Positions 1-9,119 of a DNA stretch of 64,000 nt are shown here, piece by piece; position 1 is the first letter of the stretch; the number at the start of each line of letters is the position of its first letter. Position numbers and translations under genes: made by a program. The notes under the pieces were generated by a model that saw nothing but the letters and a program-made list of their open reading frames with translations, did not search any database and was not told the DNA's origin. The stretch covers positions 1 to 64,000 of the forward strand of contig JAIUPL010000028.1 of assembly GCA_020160935.1 (NCBI GenBank). The letters run 5' to 3'. The stretch comes from Bacteroidota bacterium. GTDB taxonomy: Bacteria; Bacteroidota; Bacteroidia; Chitinophagales; Saprospiraceae.

Positions 1-61
1 AAAATATCAAACCTTCAAAAACTATCGAAGAGCATCTTGAAATTCCTTAAGTCAACGACAT

Positions 62-75
62 TGGGCTAAAGCCCA
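62..75. repeat. Short REP-like hairpin
   Basis: This is a perfect 6-bp inverted repeat (tgggct / agccca) around two adenines. It lies in the 160-base stretch left of the first gene, where I see no coding region. Motifs of the form GGGCTAAAGCCC are common dispersed hairpins in many genomes. It lies downstream of the minus-strand gene at 161-919, so it could serve as a weak 3' hairpin, but no T-run supports termination. Confidence 0.4.
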
Positions 76-160
76 TACCACCACCCCTTTAACGCTTGGC
101 TACTATTGTATTGGTGCCCAATCCAACAGTGGAGTACAATATGTACAGATAGTTATTTTT

Positions 161-919
161 TTATTTCAAGACCTGTAGCAACGTCAGTGCCAGCAGCGCG
201 GTTTCTTCGTCTCCAGCGACAGGCCGCAGCAAGGTGACCGCGCGCGGATTAGGGCCCAGATCATTACGGGCAGGGTTGTTGATGGCAGCGGCTGTGCTGC
301 TACCCAGCATCACAGGAATTTGATTTTCATTGCGCGGCGCTTCCAGTTGTGCCAGTACGGTATTGTTTTTTCCGGCTGCCAGCAGGGTATTGTCCACGAG
401 TATGGCAAAAGGTTTTCCATCCGCCCAGATTTCCGTTTCTCTGCCTTTCATCCTGAAAATGAATTCCTGCATGGAAGTACGGGCAATCAGCAGCCCCGTT
501 TTACCGGTGACCTGTGATGCATATGCGACTACCGGCTCCTGATAAATAGTTGAAATGACACCCTCGGTGGCCTTGTTGAACCAGCCCGGCTGTTTGGTCA
601 CCGATCGGTTGAGGGAAAGCAAGGAAAACATTTCCGCATCCCAGGGTACCAGCATGCCGGCTGCCTGGCTACGCATGCGCCCGCGCAAACGTTCCAGGGC
701 ATCTTTCCATGCCTTGCTGTCGGGGTTGAAATTGATGCCGCCCAGCATTTTGGCAAATCCATATATGACGCCCACCACGAATATGGCTGGGAAAACAAAC
801 ATCAGCAACAGGAAAAAAAGCAGTTTCATTTTTCTTGTTTTACGTTTTTGATAGCGAGCCTCCGCCCGGGCCCAATATCTGTTTTTCCGGGCATAGGGGC
901 TAAAGAGTTGGTACAACAT
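161..919 (-). CDS. Hypothetical membrane-anchored protein
   Basis: I do not recognise this 252-residue protein. I chose the ATG at 917-919 because the upstream extension in the same frame (to 1021) is low-complexity and reads into the CTCTCAC repeat, whereas this ATG follows an A-rich leader. The N-terminus is strongly basic (residues 10-30, many Arg/Lys) and leads into one hydrophobic helix (roughly residues 31-56, LLFFLLLMFVFPAIFVVG), then a soluble domain of about 190 residues. That topology suggests a single-pass inner-membrane protein with a short cytoplasmic tail. No catalytic motif is evident. It diverges from dnaK, so the two share the 412-base intergenic region. Confidence 0.6.
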   Translation of the reverse strand: MLYQLFSPYARKNRYWARAEARYQKRKTRKMKLLFFLLLMFVFPAIFVVGVIYGFAKMLGGINFNPDSKAWKDALERLRGRMRSQAAGMLVPWDAEMFSLLSLNRSVTKQPGWFNKATEGVISTIYQEPVVAYASQVTGKTGLLIARTSMQEFIFRMKGRETEIWADGKPFAILVDNTLLAAGKNNTVLAQLEAPRNENQIPVMLGSSTAAAINNPARNDLGPNPRAVTLLRPVAGDEETALLALTLLQVLK

Positions 920-1017
920 TTTTTTGTGTGCTTTTTGAAATGCCGTACAAAACAGCGCCCCCACTCCATACCCTGCACTATTTTTTCGATCAACACACCA
1001 TTTTCCCCTCCCTAATC

Positions 1018-1107
1018 TCACCCTCTCACTCTCTCACTCTCTCACCCTCTCACTCTCTCACCCTCTCACCCTCTCACTCTCTCACTCTCTCACCCTCTCA
1101 CTCTCTG
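1018..1107. repeat. CTCTCAC tandem array (divergent intergenic region)
   Basis: About eleven tandem copies of an 8-base unit (tctctcac / cctctcac) lie in the 412-base region between the minus-strand gene ending its 5' side at 919 and dnaK at 1332. On the minus strand the array is purine-rich and carries TGA repeatedly. The rest of the gap (1108-1331) is unique sequence that should hold the dnaK promoter. The only -7-like element I see is CACCTTTG at 1155-1162, and it has no TTG at the right distance. Confidence 0.85.
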
Positions 1108-1331
1108 CTCATGCCACCTTGCCAGCCCCCCCTCCCCTAGCCTGACAAAAAAAACACCTTTGTTATGCTCCAACTGCCATTCCGTCAGTTTTTCCTGCGT
1201 GGCACAACGATTGATCAAGGGGAAACGACAATCGAAAAAAAAGGTATTCACATCTACTTCGAAAAGCCGTTTGAACGATTGCAACACAACTCAATCAAAT
1301 CAACATTCAACGAATCAATAACTCAGAAATA

Positions 1332-3266
1332 ATGGGCAAAATCATCGGTATTGACCTTGGAACAACCAACTCCTGCGTATCGGTCATGGTCGGCAACGAA
1401 CCCATCGTAATCGCCAATGACGAAGGAGCACGCACCACACCCTCTGTAGTCGGTTTTCTCGACAACGGCGAGCGCAAAATCGGTGCGCCTGCCAAACGCC
1501 AGGCTATTACCAATCCCAAACGCACGGTATTCTCCATCAAACGTTTTATGGGTATGCGCTTCAGCGAATCTTCCAGCGAGATTGGCCGCGTACCTTATAA
1601 AGTAGTAAAAGGCGACAACGATACTACCCGTGTAGACATCGACGGCCGCCTTTACACCCCGCAGGAAATCAGCGCAATGGTCCTGCAAAAAATGAAAAAA
1701 ATCGCTGAAGATTACCTCGGCGAAACCGTTACGGAAGCCGTTGTAACCGTTCCGGCTTACTTCAACGACTCGCAACGCCAGGCTACCAAAGAAGCCGGCG
1801 CCATTGCAGGCCTCGATGTAAAACGCATCGTCAACGAGCCGACGGCCGCAGCCCTGGCTTATGGCCTCGACAAGCGCGACAAGGACATGAAAATCGCGGT
1901 GTACGACCTCGGTGGTGGCACCTTCGATATTTCCATCCTCGAACTCGGTGGCGGCGTATTTGAAGTGAAATCCACCAATGGCGACACCCACCTCGGTGGC
2001 GACGACTTCGACCAGGTGATCATCGAATGGCTCGCAGCCGAATTCCAGCGCCAGGAAAACATGGATCTTCGCAAAGACCCCATGGCCCTGCAACGCCTGA
2101 AAGAAGCCGCTGAAAAAGCCAAAATCGAACTGTCGAGCAGCGCCGAAACGGAAATCAACCTGCCGTACATCACTGCAGTCGACGGAGTGCCCAAGCACCT
2201 CGTGATGAAACTCAGCCGCGCCAAATTCGAACAAATGAGCGACAGCCTCGTTCAGCGTACCCTCGAACCTTGCCGCAAAGCACTGCAAGATGCCGGTATG
2301 CGCCCCAACGAAGTCGACGAAGTCATCCTCGTAGGTGGTTCTACCCGTATCCCGCGCATCCAGGAGGAAGTAGAAAAATTCTTTGGTAAAAAACCCAACC
2401 GCAGCGTAAACCCCGACGAAGTGGTAGCCATCGGCGCAGCCGTTCAGGGCGCTATCCTCTCCGGCAACGCAGGCGTGAAAGACATGGTGTTGCTCGACGT
2501 AACACCGCTGTCGCTGGGTATCGAAACCATGGGCGGTATCTACGACGTGGTGATCGAAGCCAACACAACCGTACCGACGAAAAAATCGAAAACCTACTCC
2601 ACGGCCAGCGACAACCAGCCGCAAGTGGAAATCCATATCCTCCAAGGCGAACGCCCGATGGCGCGCGACAACCGCTCCGTAGGCCGCTTCATCCTGGAAG
2701 GTATCATGCCCGCTCCACGTGGTGTGCCGCAAATCGAGGTAACTTTTGACATGGACGCCAACGGTATCCTTTCGGTATCGGCCATGGACAAAGGCACTGG
2801 CAAACAGCAGAATATCCGCATCGAAGCCAGCACAGGCCTTTCCAAAGAGGAAATCGCCCGTATGAAAGCCGAAGCGGAAGCCAATGCCAACTCCGACCGC
2901 GAAGTGCGCGAACGCGCCGAAAAACTGAACACGGCCGACTCGCTCATTTTCCAGACGGAAAAACAACTCCGCGAATACGGCGACAAGGTGCCGGCCAACC
3001 ACAAGGAAAGCATCGAGAAGGCGCTCAACGAACTGCGTGAAGCACACAAATCGCAAGACATCAGCCGAATTGATGCCGCATCGCAGGTGCTCAACGACGC
3101 ATGGAGCGCAGCCAGCCAGGATATTTACGCTGCACAACAAGCCGCTAACGGCGGTGCTGCCGAAAATCCATACGGCAACGCTACCGGCGGCCCAACGGGT
3201 GGAAACCCCGGTGGCAATACCGGCGGCGAAGCGCAGGATGTGGAGTTTGAAGAAGTGAAAAACTAA
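1332..3266 (+). CDS. dnaK: Molecular chaperone DnaK (Hsp70)
   Basis: This 644-residue Hsp70 binds unfolded polypeptides in the cytoplasm in an ATP-driven cycle. The nucleotide-binding domain (about 1-385) opens with [15 protein letters not shown] and contains [20 protein letters not shown] and [14 protein letters not shown]. The linker [14 protein letters not shown] follows near residue 390, then the substrate-binding domain and helical lid. The C-terminus has a Gly/Asn-rich tail ending in the DnaK-type EEVK motif plus one Asn. Length is normal for the family. No dnaJ or grpE lies nearby, so it is a stand-alone unit. A strong hairpin terminator follows at 3318. The start ATG fits the family N-terminus exactly. 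The long opposite-strand open frames across this gene are codon-bias shadows. Confidence 0.99.
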   Translation: MGKIIGIDLGTTNSCVSVMVGNEPIVIANDEGARTTPSVVGFLDNGERKIGAPAKRQAITNPKRTVFSIKRFMGMRFSESSSEIGRVPYKVVKGDNDTTRVDIDGRLYTPQEISAMVLQKMKKIAEDYLGETVTEAVVTVPAYFNDSQRQATKEAGAIAGLDVKRIVNEPTAAALAYGLDKRDKDMKIAVYDLGGGTFDISILELGGGVFEVKSTNGDTHLGGDDFDQVIIEWLAAEFQRQENMDLRKDPMALQRLKEAAEKAKIELSSSAETEINLPYITAVDGVPKHLVMKLSRAKFEQMSDSLVQRTLEPCRKALQDAGMRPNEVDEVILVGGSTRIPRIQEEVEKFFGKKPNRSVNPDEVVAIGAAVQGAILSGNAGVKDMVLLDVTPLSLGIETMGGIYDVVIEANTTVPTKKSKTYSTASDNQPQVEIHILQGERPMARDNRSVGRFILEGIMPAPRGVPQIEVTFDMDANGILSVSAMDKGTGKQQNIRIEASTGLSKEEIARMKAEAEANANSDREVRERAEKLNTADSLIFQTEKQLREYGDKVPANHKESIEKALNELREAHKSQDISRIDAASQVLNDAWSAASQDIYAAQQAANGGAAENPYGNATGGPTGGNPGGNTGGEAQDVEFEEVKN

Positions 3267-3317
3267 GGAGTCGCGGGTCGAACATTCCGCTACTCAAAGA
3301 TTTCAATAAACTATCGA

Positions 3318-3349
3318 GCCGTTCCGTTTTTTTACGGGACGGCTTTTTT
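3318..3349 (+). terminator. Rho-independent terminator of dnaK
   Basis: A 10-bp stem (gccgttccgt / acgggacggc, one G-T wobble pair on RNA) encloses a T-rich loop and is followed directly by a run of six T. It begins 52 bases after the dnaK stop codon. Confidence 0.9.
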
Positions 3350-3435
3350 ATTCCCATATATTTTATTCTTCCCGAATTTTGGTCAAAGCCAGGGCTCGAG
3401 GTCGTGTTTTTGCAGGTTGTTTCTTGTGGATTTTC

Positions 3436-3620
3436 CGTAGAGTATTTCCCACTGATTTTGCAGAACGTAGAGTATTTCCCCGCAGAACTCGCAGATTTAC
3501 CCGCAGAACTCGCAGAACGTAGAGTACACATTATTATCGCTTTGAAGAAATAGGTGTACTCTACGTTCTGCGAGTTCTGCGGGAAAATCTGCGCGATCTG
3601 CGGGAAACTACTCTACGCGA
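3436..3620. repeat. GTAGAG/CTGCGGG palindromic element, copy 1
   Basis: This large inverted repeat lies in the 425-base gap between dnaK and the convergent T9SS gene. The left arm alternates cgtagagta with cgcagaact/cgcagat words, and the right arm is their reverse complement (tactctacg, tctgcgggaa). The loop region (about 3524-3556) contains acacattatta followed by cgctttgaagaaa. A closely similar loop occurs in the second copy at 14270-14690, so this is a dispersed element with a conserved core. I see no gene in the gap. Confidence 0.85.
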
Positions 3621-3691
3621 TCTACAGAAAATTACTAAACCAATCTGTTGGGAGCAGGAAAAATTCGGAATGACTCCATCCCAGCCCGCCC

Positions 3692-5404
3692 TCAATGTTG
3701 CACCAGCAACTTTTCCCGTACCATTTTCCCCTGTTTGTTCAGGAATTCTACCAAATACAAACCGGAAGGCCAGTTCTCCACCTGTACAGAAATACTGGAC
3801 TGCACATCGGCTTCACTCATCAGTTGGCCTGTTGTGGAAAAAATGCGGCATTGCCCGGAAGCATTTTCAGGGAAAGAAATTTGAACCAGCCCGCTGGAAG
3901 GATTGGGCTGAATGGCGATGCCACTGCTTTCACCCGGTTCGGAAGTAGCCACCAGCCCCGTATACATTTTTGCCACCCAAAGTCCGTTTCCGTTAAAGTT
4001 ATCGGTGCCGAAAGACCCTCCATTTTCAAAAACCCCGGCTACCATCAAATTGCCTTCAGCATCGGGCGCCATCATGGAGCCGAAATAAATATTGTCGATG
4101 CGCTCGCAGCCGCTGCCGCCCACATTGCCAAATACTGCAACAGGCAACGAATTGCCATTGCCCTGGATGACAGCATCGAGGCAGCCGCTGTTGCCCAGCG
4201 TGCCAAAACCCGGTACCGTCAGGGGTTCGCCCGACAAGCCTCCCAGAAAAATCGTGGTAGAAGGTGCTATTGCAATGGTATTGGTGGGTAATGCCGACAG
4301 CGTATGCGGGATGATATTGCCGGCTGCGGCTACACCATCCGGAGTCATCAGCAACATAGCGGCGGTGCGTTCGGTGGAAGAGGAATAGAGCGTTGTGCCC
4401 TGCTTGTCTTTCAGGGTTCCTGAAAAATCACAAGTCGCAAAAGCGGTGTAGGAAGAGTCGACTGCAACATCGAATATTTCTACAAATTGGTCTGAATTGA
4501 CAGAGTTTACCCCCATTGGCGCCCCCATGACGCTATACCACAGAACAAACCTGTTTTTAGTGGCAGTGCTATTGACAATAGCGCCATTGCTAAAATTGAG
4601 CGTTCCGGCGCCATGGTTGCCTGCTATCACAATGCGGTTTCCATCGGGCGATACTTTAATGGACTGTGTAGAAGGCACGATGCTTTCGTCGGTAGTAAAA
4701 GCGATCCATTCCGCATTCCCGGACGCATTGTAGGCCGCCAGGAAAAAACCCTGCGTGGTGAGTCCACCGATATTGGCGCCACCCTGTAGCCAAAGTTCAT
4801 TGCCGGTGTAGGAACCTGTCAGGTAATGCCGCCCTTGTGCATCGGCCGCCACGCCTGCCAGGTGCAGTTGTTCGCCGAGTTTGGCACGGATATTTTTCTG
4901 GAAAACAAGGCTGCCTGCGCCGTCGAATTTGAGCAGGAAACCTTCCGAGCAATCATTGGTGCAAGAGCGGGTAACGATCACATTGTTGCCAAAATCGACC
5001 GAATTGGTGATAAAATCGCCGCTCCAGTACACATTCCCGGCAGCATCGGTTGCAATTTTGCAGCTGCGGTTGAATGTGAATGGTGCAGCCGGCGTGGCCG
5101 GGGCTCCTTTTTTTGCCCAAAGTGGCGTTCCATCAGCGCCGTACTTTACCAGAAAAAGGGTTGGGTCGCTTGCATTGCCTGTGAGCGAAACACCCGAGCC
5201 AAAATTCAGTTGTCCGATAAACTCGCCTGTGAGGTAGGTGTTGCCACTTGCGTCGGTTTCAAGGTCGGTAAAAGCGGCTTGCAGCGCCGTTGTTTGTGTA
5301 GCGCCATAAACAGGTTTTACCCAGCCGAAGGAAGGATCCGCCTGTGCAAAAAGCGTGCAAGTGCCGCACAGAAGAAGAGCAGTAAGCAGGTTGGTTTTGT
5401 TCAT
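3692..5404 (-). CDS. Secreted T9SS cargo protein with SBBP-like repeats
   Basis: This 570-residue protein starts with a clear signal peptide (NKTNLLTALLLCGTCTLFAQ). The body contains repeated blades with the pattern GN-x-Y-x-TGEF/SGDF/TGSY...FG (near residues 50-70, 120-140, 190-205 and 445-470). These resemble SBBP/delta-60-type beta-propeller repeats. The last ~75 residues (from IQPNPSSGLVQISFP to the terminal MVREKLLVQH) form a type A T9SS C-terminal sorting domain. That domain directs passage across the outer membrane through PorU-type machinery and attachment to, or release from, the surface. The substrate or binding role is unknown. It is transcribed toward dnaK and has no operon partner. 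The start ATG gives a perfect signal peptide. Confidence 0.88.
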   Translation of the reverse strand: MNKTNLLTALLLCGTCTLFAQADPSFGWVKPVYGATQTTALQAAFTDLETDASGNTYLTGEFIGQLNFGSGVSLTGNASDPTLFLVKYGADGTPLWAKKGAPATPAAPFTFNRSCKIATDAAGNVYWSGDFITNSVDFGNNVIVTRSCTNDCSEGFLLKFDGAGSLVFQKNIRAKLGEQLHLAGVAADAQGRHYLTGSYTGNELWLQGGANIGGLTTQGFFLAAYNASGNAEWIAFTTDESIVPSTQSIKVSPDGNRIVIAGNHGAGTLNFSNGAIVNSTATKNRFVLWYSVMGAPMGVNSVNSDQFVEIFDVAVDSSYTAFATCDFSGTLKDKQGTTLYSSSTERTAAMLLMTPDGVAAAGNIIPHTLSALPTNTIAIAPSTTIFLGGLSGEPLTVPGFGTLGNSGCLDAVIQGNGNSLPVAVFGNVGGSGCERIDNIYFGSMMAPDAEGNLMVAGVFENGGSFGTDNFNGNGLWVAKMYTGLVATSEPGESSGIAIQPNPSSGLVQISFPENASGQCRIFSTTGQLMSEADVQSSISVQVENWPSGLYLVEFLNKQGKMVREKLLVQH

Positions 5405-5480
5405 GTTGTCATTTTGCTCTAAAGGTTAACAATCGATTTTCAGGCTAATATCTACTTTTTGAGTGAATTTATGCGCATGT

Positions 5481-5526
5481 TGAAATAAAAAACCCGAATA
5501 CACTCTTGAGTGAGCATATTCGGGTT
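5481..5526 (-). terminator. Terminator of the pnt operon
   Basis: A perfect 10-bp stem (aacccgaata / tattcgggtt) with a second internal 5-bp stem (cactc / gagtg) lies just beyond the pntB stop. Read on the minus strand, the hairpin is followed by a T-run (tttttta), as expected for a rho-independent terminator of the minus-strand operon. Confidence 0.88.
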
Positions 5527-5550
5527 CTGAGTAAATACAAGCAAATTCTC

Positions 5551-6936
5551 TTACAGGTCTTTTAGTTCGCCGACGAGTTTTTGCAAGGTATCCTTGGCAT
5601 CTCCGAACAACATTTTGGTTTTGGGCAGGAAAAACAGTTCGTTTTCAATACCGGCATAACCGGCGCGCATACTGCGCTTGAGTACGATGGTGTTTTTTGC
5701 ATCCCACACTTTCAGCACCGGCATACCGTAAATCGGGCTGCCGGGGTCGTTTTCTGCAGCAGGGTTCACCACGTCATTGGCGCCTACCACGATTACCACA
5801 TCGGTGTTGGACATGCCCGGATTGGCTTCTTCCATTTCCACCAGTTTCGGGTATGGTACGTCGGCTTCGGCCAACAATACGTTCATGTGCCCCGGCATAC
5901 GGCCTGCTACCGGGTGAATGGCGTAAATGACTTCCACACCTTTATCTTCGAGTTTCTTTTCCAGTTCGTGGCAGATGTGCTGGGCTTGTGCTACGGCCAG
6001 ACCATATCCAGGCACGATACATACTTTACCGGCATAAGCGCAGAGAATGGCTGTATCGGTCAGGGTGATTTCGCGGACGGTTTGGTCGCCCGAGGCAGCC
6101 TTGCCGGAAGCGGAACCGCCAAACGAACCGATGATGACATTCAACAGGGAACGATTCATGGCTTTACACATCAGCACTGTCAGGATGGTACCTGCCGAGC
6201 CAACAAGAATACCGCCGGTGAGCATCACCTGATTGCCGTACAGAAACCCGCCGAATGCAGCCGCCATACCGGTGAAGGAGTTAAGCAGCGAAATCACCAC
6301 CGGCATATCCGCACCTCCAATGGGCATTACAAACAGCACGCCGTAGAGGAACGACAGGCCCAGGAGTATCCAGAGCGAAGAGTGGCCGAAAGTTTCGGGG
6401 CTAACGACGGACAGGGTGGTTACCACAGCAATAAGCGCCAGCAGCGCCAGGTTGAGGTACGTCAGGTAACGTCCGCCCATATCCTTGATTTTTTCGTCCA
6501 GTTTGCCATACGCTACGATACTGCCGCTGAACGACACGGTACCGATGACCAGTCCGAGAAATACGATCAGCAGGTAACCGGCCGAACCTTCGGGGTGGCT
6601 GTGGTACTCCACCAATGATATAATGGCTGCGCAGGCGCCGCCCATACCGTTGAAAAAGGATACCATTTGCGGCATGGCGGTCATTTTCACTTTCATGGCC
6701 ATCAGCCAGCCTACGACCGTGCCGATGCCCATAGCCGCCAGAATCCACGGAATGTTGCCGATGGGCGCGCCTTCTTTTTCATGAAATAAAATGGTGCCTG
6801 CAATAGCAAGGGCCATACCTGCCGCCGCTACCAGATTGCCTTTGCGGGCACGGTCGGGGCTGGCGAGCATTTTGAGGCCCAGAATAAAGGTTATGGAGCC
6901 TATCAGATAAGATAGTTCGAGTAGAAATTTAGACAT
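5551..6936 (-). CDS. pntB: NAD(P)+ transhydrogenase subunit beta
   Basis: This 461-residue beta subunit belongs to the proton-translocating transhydrogenase. The enzyme couples inward proton flow to hydride transfer from NADH to NADP+. Roughly the first 275 residues form a multi-helix membrane domain (about nine helices). The remainder is the NADP(H)-binding domain III, with the fingerprint GYGLAVAQAQ near residue 310 and GANDVVNPAA near 383. The second motif precedes the typical GMPVLKVWDA segment. Length matches the family. It is the last gene of a three-gene minus-strand operon (pntAa, pntAb, pntB), separated from pntAb by an unusual palindromic repeat array rather than the tight spacing typical of pnt operons. 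Confidence 0.97.
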   Translation of the reverse strand: MSKFLLELSYLIGSITFILGLKMLASPDRARKGNLVAAAGMALAIAGTILFHEKEGAPIGNIPWILAAMGIGTVVGWLMAMKVKMTAMPQMVSFFNGMGGACAAIISLVEYHSHPEGSAGYLLIVFLGLVIGTVSFSGSIVAYGKLDEKIKDMGGRYLTYLNLALLALIAVVTTLSVVSPETFGHSSLWILLGLSFLYGVLFVMPIGGADMPVVISLLNSFTGMAAAFGGFLYGNQVMLTGGILVGSAGTILTVLMCKAMNRSLLNVIIGSFGGSASGKAASGDQTVREITLTDTAILCAYAGKVCIVPGYGLAVAQAQHICHELEKKLEDKGVEVIYAIHPVAGRMPGHMNVLLAEADVPYPKLVEMEEANPGMSNTDVVIVVGANDVVNPAAENDPGSPIYGMPVLKVWDAKNTIVLKRSMRAGYAGIENELFFLPKTKMLFGDAKDTLQKLVGELKDL

Positions 6937-6946
6937 TGTTGGATCA

Positions 6947-7105
6947 GGTTGGTAGGGGTTGATGAGGGTTGATGAGGGTTGATGAGGGTTGATAAGTGTT
7001 GATATTCAGCCGCTCGAATAAGGAACGATTTGTCCTTTTCCTGAGTAGTTGAATATCAACACTTATCAACCCTCATCAACCCTCATCAACTCCTTATCAA
7101 CCTCA
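6947..7105. repeat. GTTGATGAGG palindromic array inside the pnt operon
   Basis: About four copies of gttgatgagg (10-base unit) are followed by a unique stem (gttgatattc / gaatatcaac) and then the reverse-complement copies (caaccctcat...). The palindrome occupies the whole gap between pntAb and pntB. Read on the operon strand, it begins directly after the pntAb TGA as tgaggttgataagg and ends just before the pntB start. It should fold into a long hairpin in the intercistronic RNA. Confidence 0.9.
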
Positions 7106-7405
7106 TCATTTCTTTTTCTTAAACATTTCCAGCATACGATTGGTGACGACAAAGCCGCCTACCACATTGAGAGTGCCCAGCAAAACAGCCAGAAAGCCCA
7201 GTATCAATGCCAGGTAATCATCGGAATGCGCATGCCCCATCACAATGATAGCCCCGATAATGACCACCCCGTGGATGGCATTGGCGCCCGACATCAGCGG
7301 CGTATGCAGGATTGCAGGCACATTGGAAATCACTTCGATGCCCAGCAAAATGGACAGTATCACGATGTAAATGATTTCCTGGTGCTGTAGAAAAAAATCT
7401 GCCAT
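7106..7405 (-). CDS. pntAb: NAD(P)+ transhydrogenase subunit alpha 2 (membrane part)
   Basis: This 99-residue protein corresponds to the C-terminal membrane segment of the PntA alpha chain in species where alpha is split in two. It carries three to four hydrophobic helices (IIYIVILSILLGIEVISNVP, VVIIGAIIVMG, YLALILGFLAVLLGTLNVVGGF) and a Lys-rich C-terminus. The motif HTPLMSGANAIHG near residues 34-46 is typical of the proton-channel part. It sits between the soluble alpha 1 gene upstream and pntB downstream on the same strand, completing the three-subunit enzyme. Confidence 0.95.
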   Translation of the reverse strand: MADFFLQHQEIIYIVILSILLGIEVISNVPAILHTPLMSGANAIHGVVIIGAIIVMGHAHSDDYLALILGFLAVLLGTLNVVGGFVVTNRMLEMFKKKK

Positions 7406-7461
7406 GGAAATTATAAAGTTGAATTTGTTCGGTTAAGTCTGTGGCTTATGCAGCCGGCATT

Positions 7462-8592
7462 TCAGGCGGTTTGCATCGCTTGTTTCAGGCGTTCGCTGAC
7501 CACCTCGCCGTTGTGGGCAATACAGGTAGCAGCCACAATATCATCGCTGAAATTGAGATTCAGTTCATTTTTGATGGCGATCAGTTTAATAAAGTTGATG
7601 ACATTTTTACCAAACATCACGCTGGCATCCTTCGGCATGGAAGCGGCCAGGTTGGAATCCCCAACAATGGTAACCTGCTGATAGCGAATGGTTTGTCCAT
7701 TTTCGGTCGCCTCGCAGTTGCCGCCCGTAGAAGCAGCCATATCAACGATTACAGCGCCGGGTTTCATGGCGGCCACTGTTTCCTTGCGGAGCAACACGGG
7801 TGCTTTTCTGCCCGGAATCTGGGCAGTACAAATGATCACATCGGATGCTGCGGCATGGTCGTGGATCAATTGTGCCTGGCGTTGTTTGAATTCCTCTGTT
7901 TGCTCCACGGCGTAACCGCCCGCGGCTTTGTCGTCGCGCGCACCTTCCACTTCCACAAATTTGGCGCCCAGGCTGAGCACCTCTTCTCTGGCGGCAGCCC
8001 GCACGTCGAAGGCTTCTACGACAGCACCCAGGCGGCGCGCCGTAGCAATGGCCTGGAGACCGGCCACACCTGCACCGAGGATAAGCACCTTGGCCGGTTT
8101 GATGGTGCCGGCAGCCGTCATGCTCATCGGGAAAAATGTAGGCAACAGGTTGGCAGCGGTAAGCACCGCCTTGTAACCTGCCACAGTAGCCATCGACGAC
8201 AGCACGTCGAGCGCCTGGGCCCGCGTGGAGCGGGGCGCCAGATCGAGGCTGAAAGCAGATACACCTGCTTTGAGCATATCGTCTACCATGGCGTGTTGAG
8301 AGAGCGGGTTGAATTGTCCGATCAGGATTTGACCGGCTTTCAGTTTGCCCAGTACAGATTTGGCAGGAGCATGAATGGATACGATAACGGAGGCTTGTTT
8401 CAAAACGGCGTCCTGATCTGCCACTTGCGCCCCCTGTTTTTCGAAGGCAGCATCATCAAAAGATGCCTTTTCGCCGGCGCCGCGTTCTACCCATACGTTT
8501 TGAAAACCCAATTTCATCAGACCCGGAATCGCATCGGGTGTGACAGCGACCCGATTCTCGTCGCCACTTTCTTTCAAAATACCAAGCGTCAT
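7462..8592 (-). CDS. pntAa: NAD(P)+ transhydrogenase subunit alpha 1 (NAD-binding part)
   Basis: This 376-residue soluble domain I of the transhydrogenase binds NAD(H). It resembles alanine dehydrogenase. It begins MTLGILKESGDENRVAVTP, the expected N-terminus, and has the Rossmann motif ILGAGVAGLQAIATARRLGA near residues 170-190. It is the first gene of the pnt operon. With PntAb and PntB it would maintain NADPH from the proton-motive force. An alternative identity as alanine dehydrogenase is unlikely given the two partner genes. The promoter should lie in the following 527-base gap. A TACTTTCG-like -7 element on the minus strand (8676-8683) is a weak candidate without a matching -33. Confidence 0.96.
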   Translation of the reverse strand: MTLGILKESGDENRVAVTPDAIPGLMKLGFQNVWVERGAGEKASFDDAAFEKQGAQVADQDAVLKQASVIVSIHAPAKSVLGKLKAGQILIGQFNPLSQHAMVDDMLKAGVSAFSLDLAPRSTRAQALDVLSSMATVAGYKAVLTAANLLPTFFPMSMTAAGTIKPAKVLILGAGVAGLQAIATARRLGAVVEAFDVRAAAREEVLSLGAKFVEVEGARDDKAAGGYAVEQTEEFKQRQAQLIHDHAAASDVIICTAQIPGRKAPVLLRKETVAAMKPGAVIVDMAASTGGNCEATENGQTIRYQQVTIVGDSNLAASMPKDASVMFGKNVINFIKLIAIKNELNLNFSDDIVAATCIAHNGEVVSERLKQAMQTA

Positions 8593-8838
8593 AGTTTGGT
8601 GTTAGTTATTGGTTAGTAGTTTTTGGCGGCACGTGCTCTTTTGCGGCTGCCTTCCAACGCCTCCGATTGGAGCGCCGAAAGTAAGCGTTTTTAAAAATCG
8701 GAAGACTGAAAAAAAAGCATATTTTTTTGAAGTGCTTTTATATAAAATTCTACTAAATAACGGCGGATGTCGGCGCCTGTAAAATATATTTCTGAAAGGC
8801 GAAAGGTCAAAATGCACTGCCACGGGGCGGCATTTTCG

Positions 8839-8871
8839 TCCGAAAGCGAACACGTCCGTTCGACACCGGAC
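8839..8871. promoter_or_regulatory. Candidate operator pair upstream of permease 1
   Basis: Two GTCCG dyads lie in the 527-base gap between pntAa and the first permease (8593-9119), which otherwise shows no gene. One is gtccgaaagcgaac at 8839-8852. The other is gtccgttcgacaccggac at 8854-8871. The first matches the perfect dyad upstream of permease 2 (gtccgaaatcggac at 11628) at 12 of 14 positions. This suggests a common activator or repressor site for the permease set. Confidence 0.5.
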
Positions 8872-8925
8872 ACCCTTGGCGCAAAAACATCTGCCTAATT
8901 CATTGCCAATCAAACAATTACAAAA

Positions 8926-8942
8926 GTGGCGTGTAACTTGAC
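8926..8942 (+). promoter_or_regulatory. Candidate sigma-54-like -24/-12 element, permease 1
   Basis: The sequence gTGGCgtgtaactTGac has TGGC and TTG at the spacing of a -24/-12 element, but the usual GC of the -12 box is GA here. It lies about 60-75 bases downstream of the GTCCG dyads. That geometry fits an enhancer-binding activator, but the match is imperfect. Confidence 0.3.
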
Positions 8943-9027
8943 CTTCCCCAAGGCGGTCGTTGCTTAATATTCCTCACTCTTTGCCATATTACACAGGAAT
9001 GTCAATTGCTTTTTTAACAGTGGGATT

Positions 9028-9059
9028 CCAGAGTGTGAAGGCGGCCTTCCGCACTCTGG
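9028..9059. promoter_or_regulatory. Imperfect hairpin in the permease 1 leader
   Basis: Arms ccagagtg (9028-9035) and cactctgg (9052-9059) pair perfectly, with an inner aaggc/gcctt stem. No T-run follows, so a regulatory or structural leader hairpin is more likely than a terminator. Confidence 0.4.
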
Positions 9060-9119
9060 TTCATTCACTTCGCAACGAGTAAAATAAAATGTTTTTAGGC
9101 AAAAAAATACATTAAAACC

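Noticed and set aside
928-1140. Open frame reading SPSHSLTLSPSHSL through the CTCTCAC array
   Set aside because: The peptide is only the translation of the tandem repeat; there is no start signal and no similarity to a protein.
1155-1162. CACCTTTG as the dnaK promoter -7 box
   Set aside because: No TTG lies 19-21 bases upstream, and it is 170 bases from the start codon.
1323-3140. 605-codon open frame on the strand opposite dnaK
   Set aside because: It is a codon-bias shadow of dnaK: Cys/His/Phe-rich translation with no recognisable domain, and it lies fully antisense to a certain gene.
8602-8913. 103-codon minus-strand open frame in the pnt-permease gap
   Set aside because: Composition is uneven, no recognisable domain is present, and it overlaps the region expected to hold the pnt promoter.
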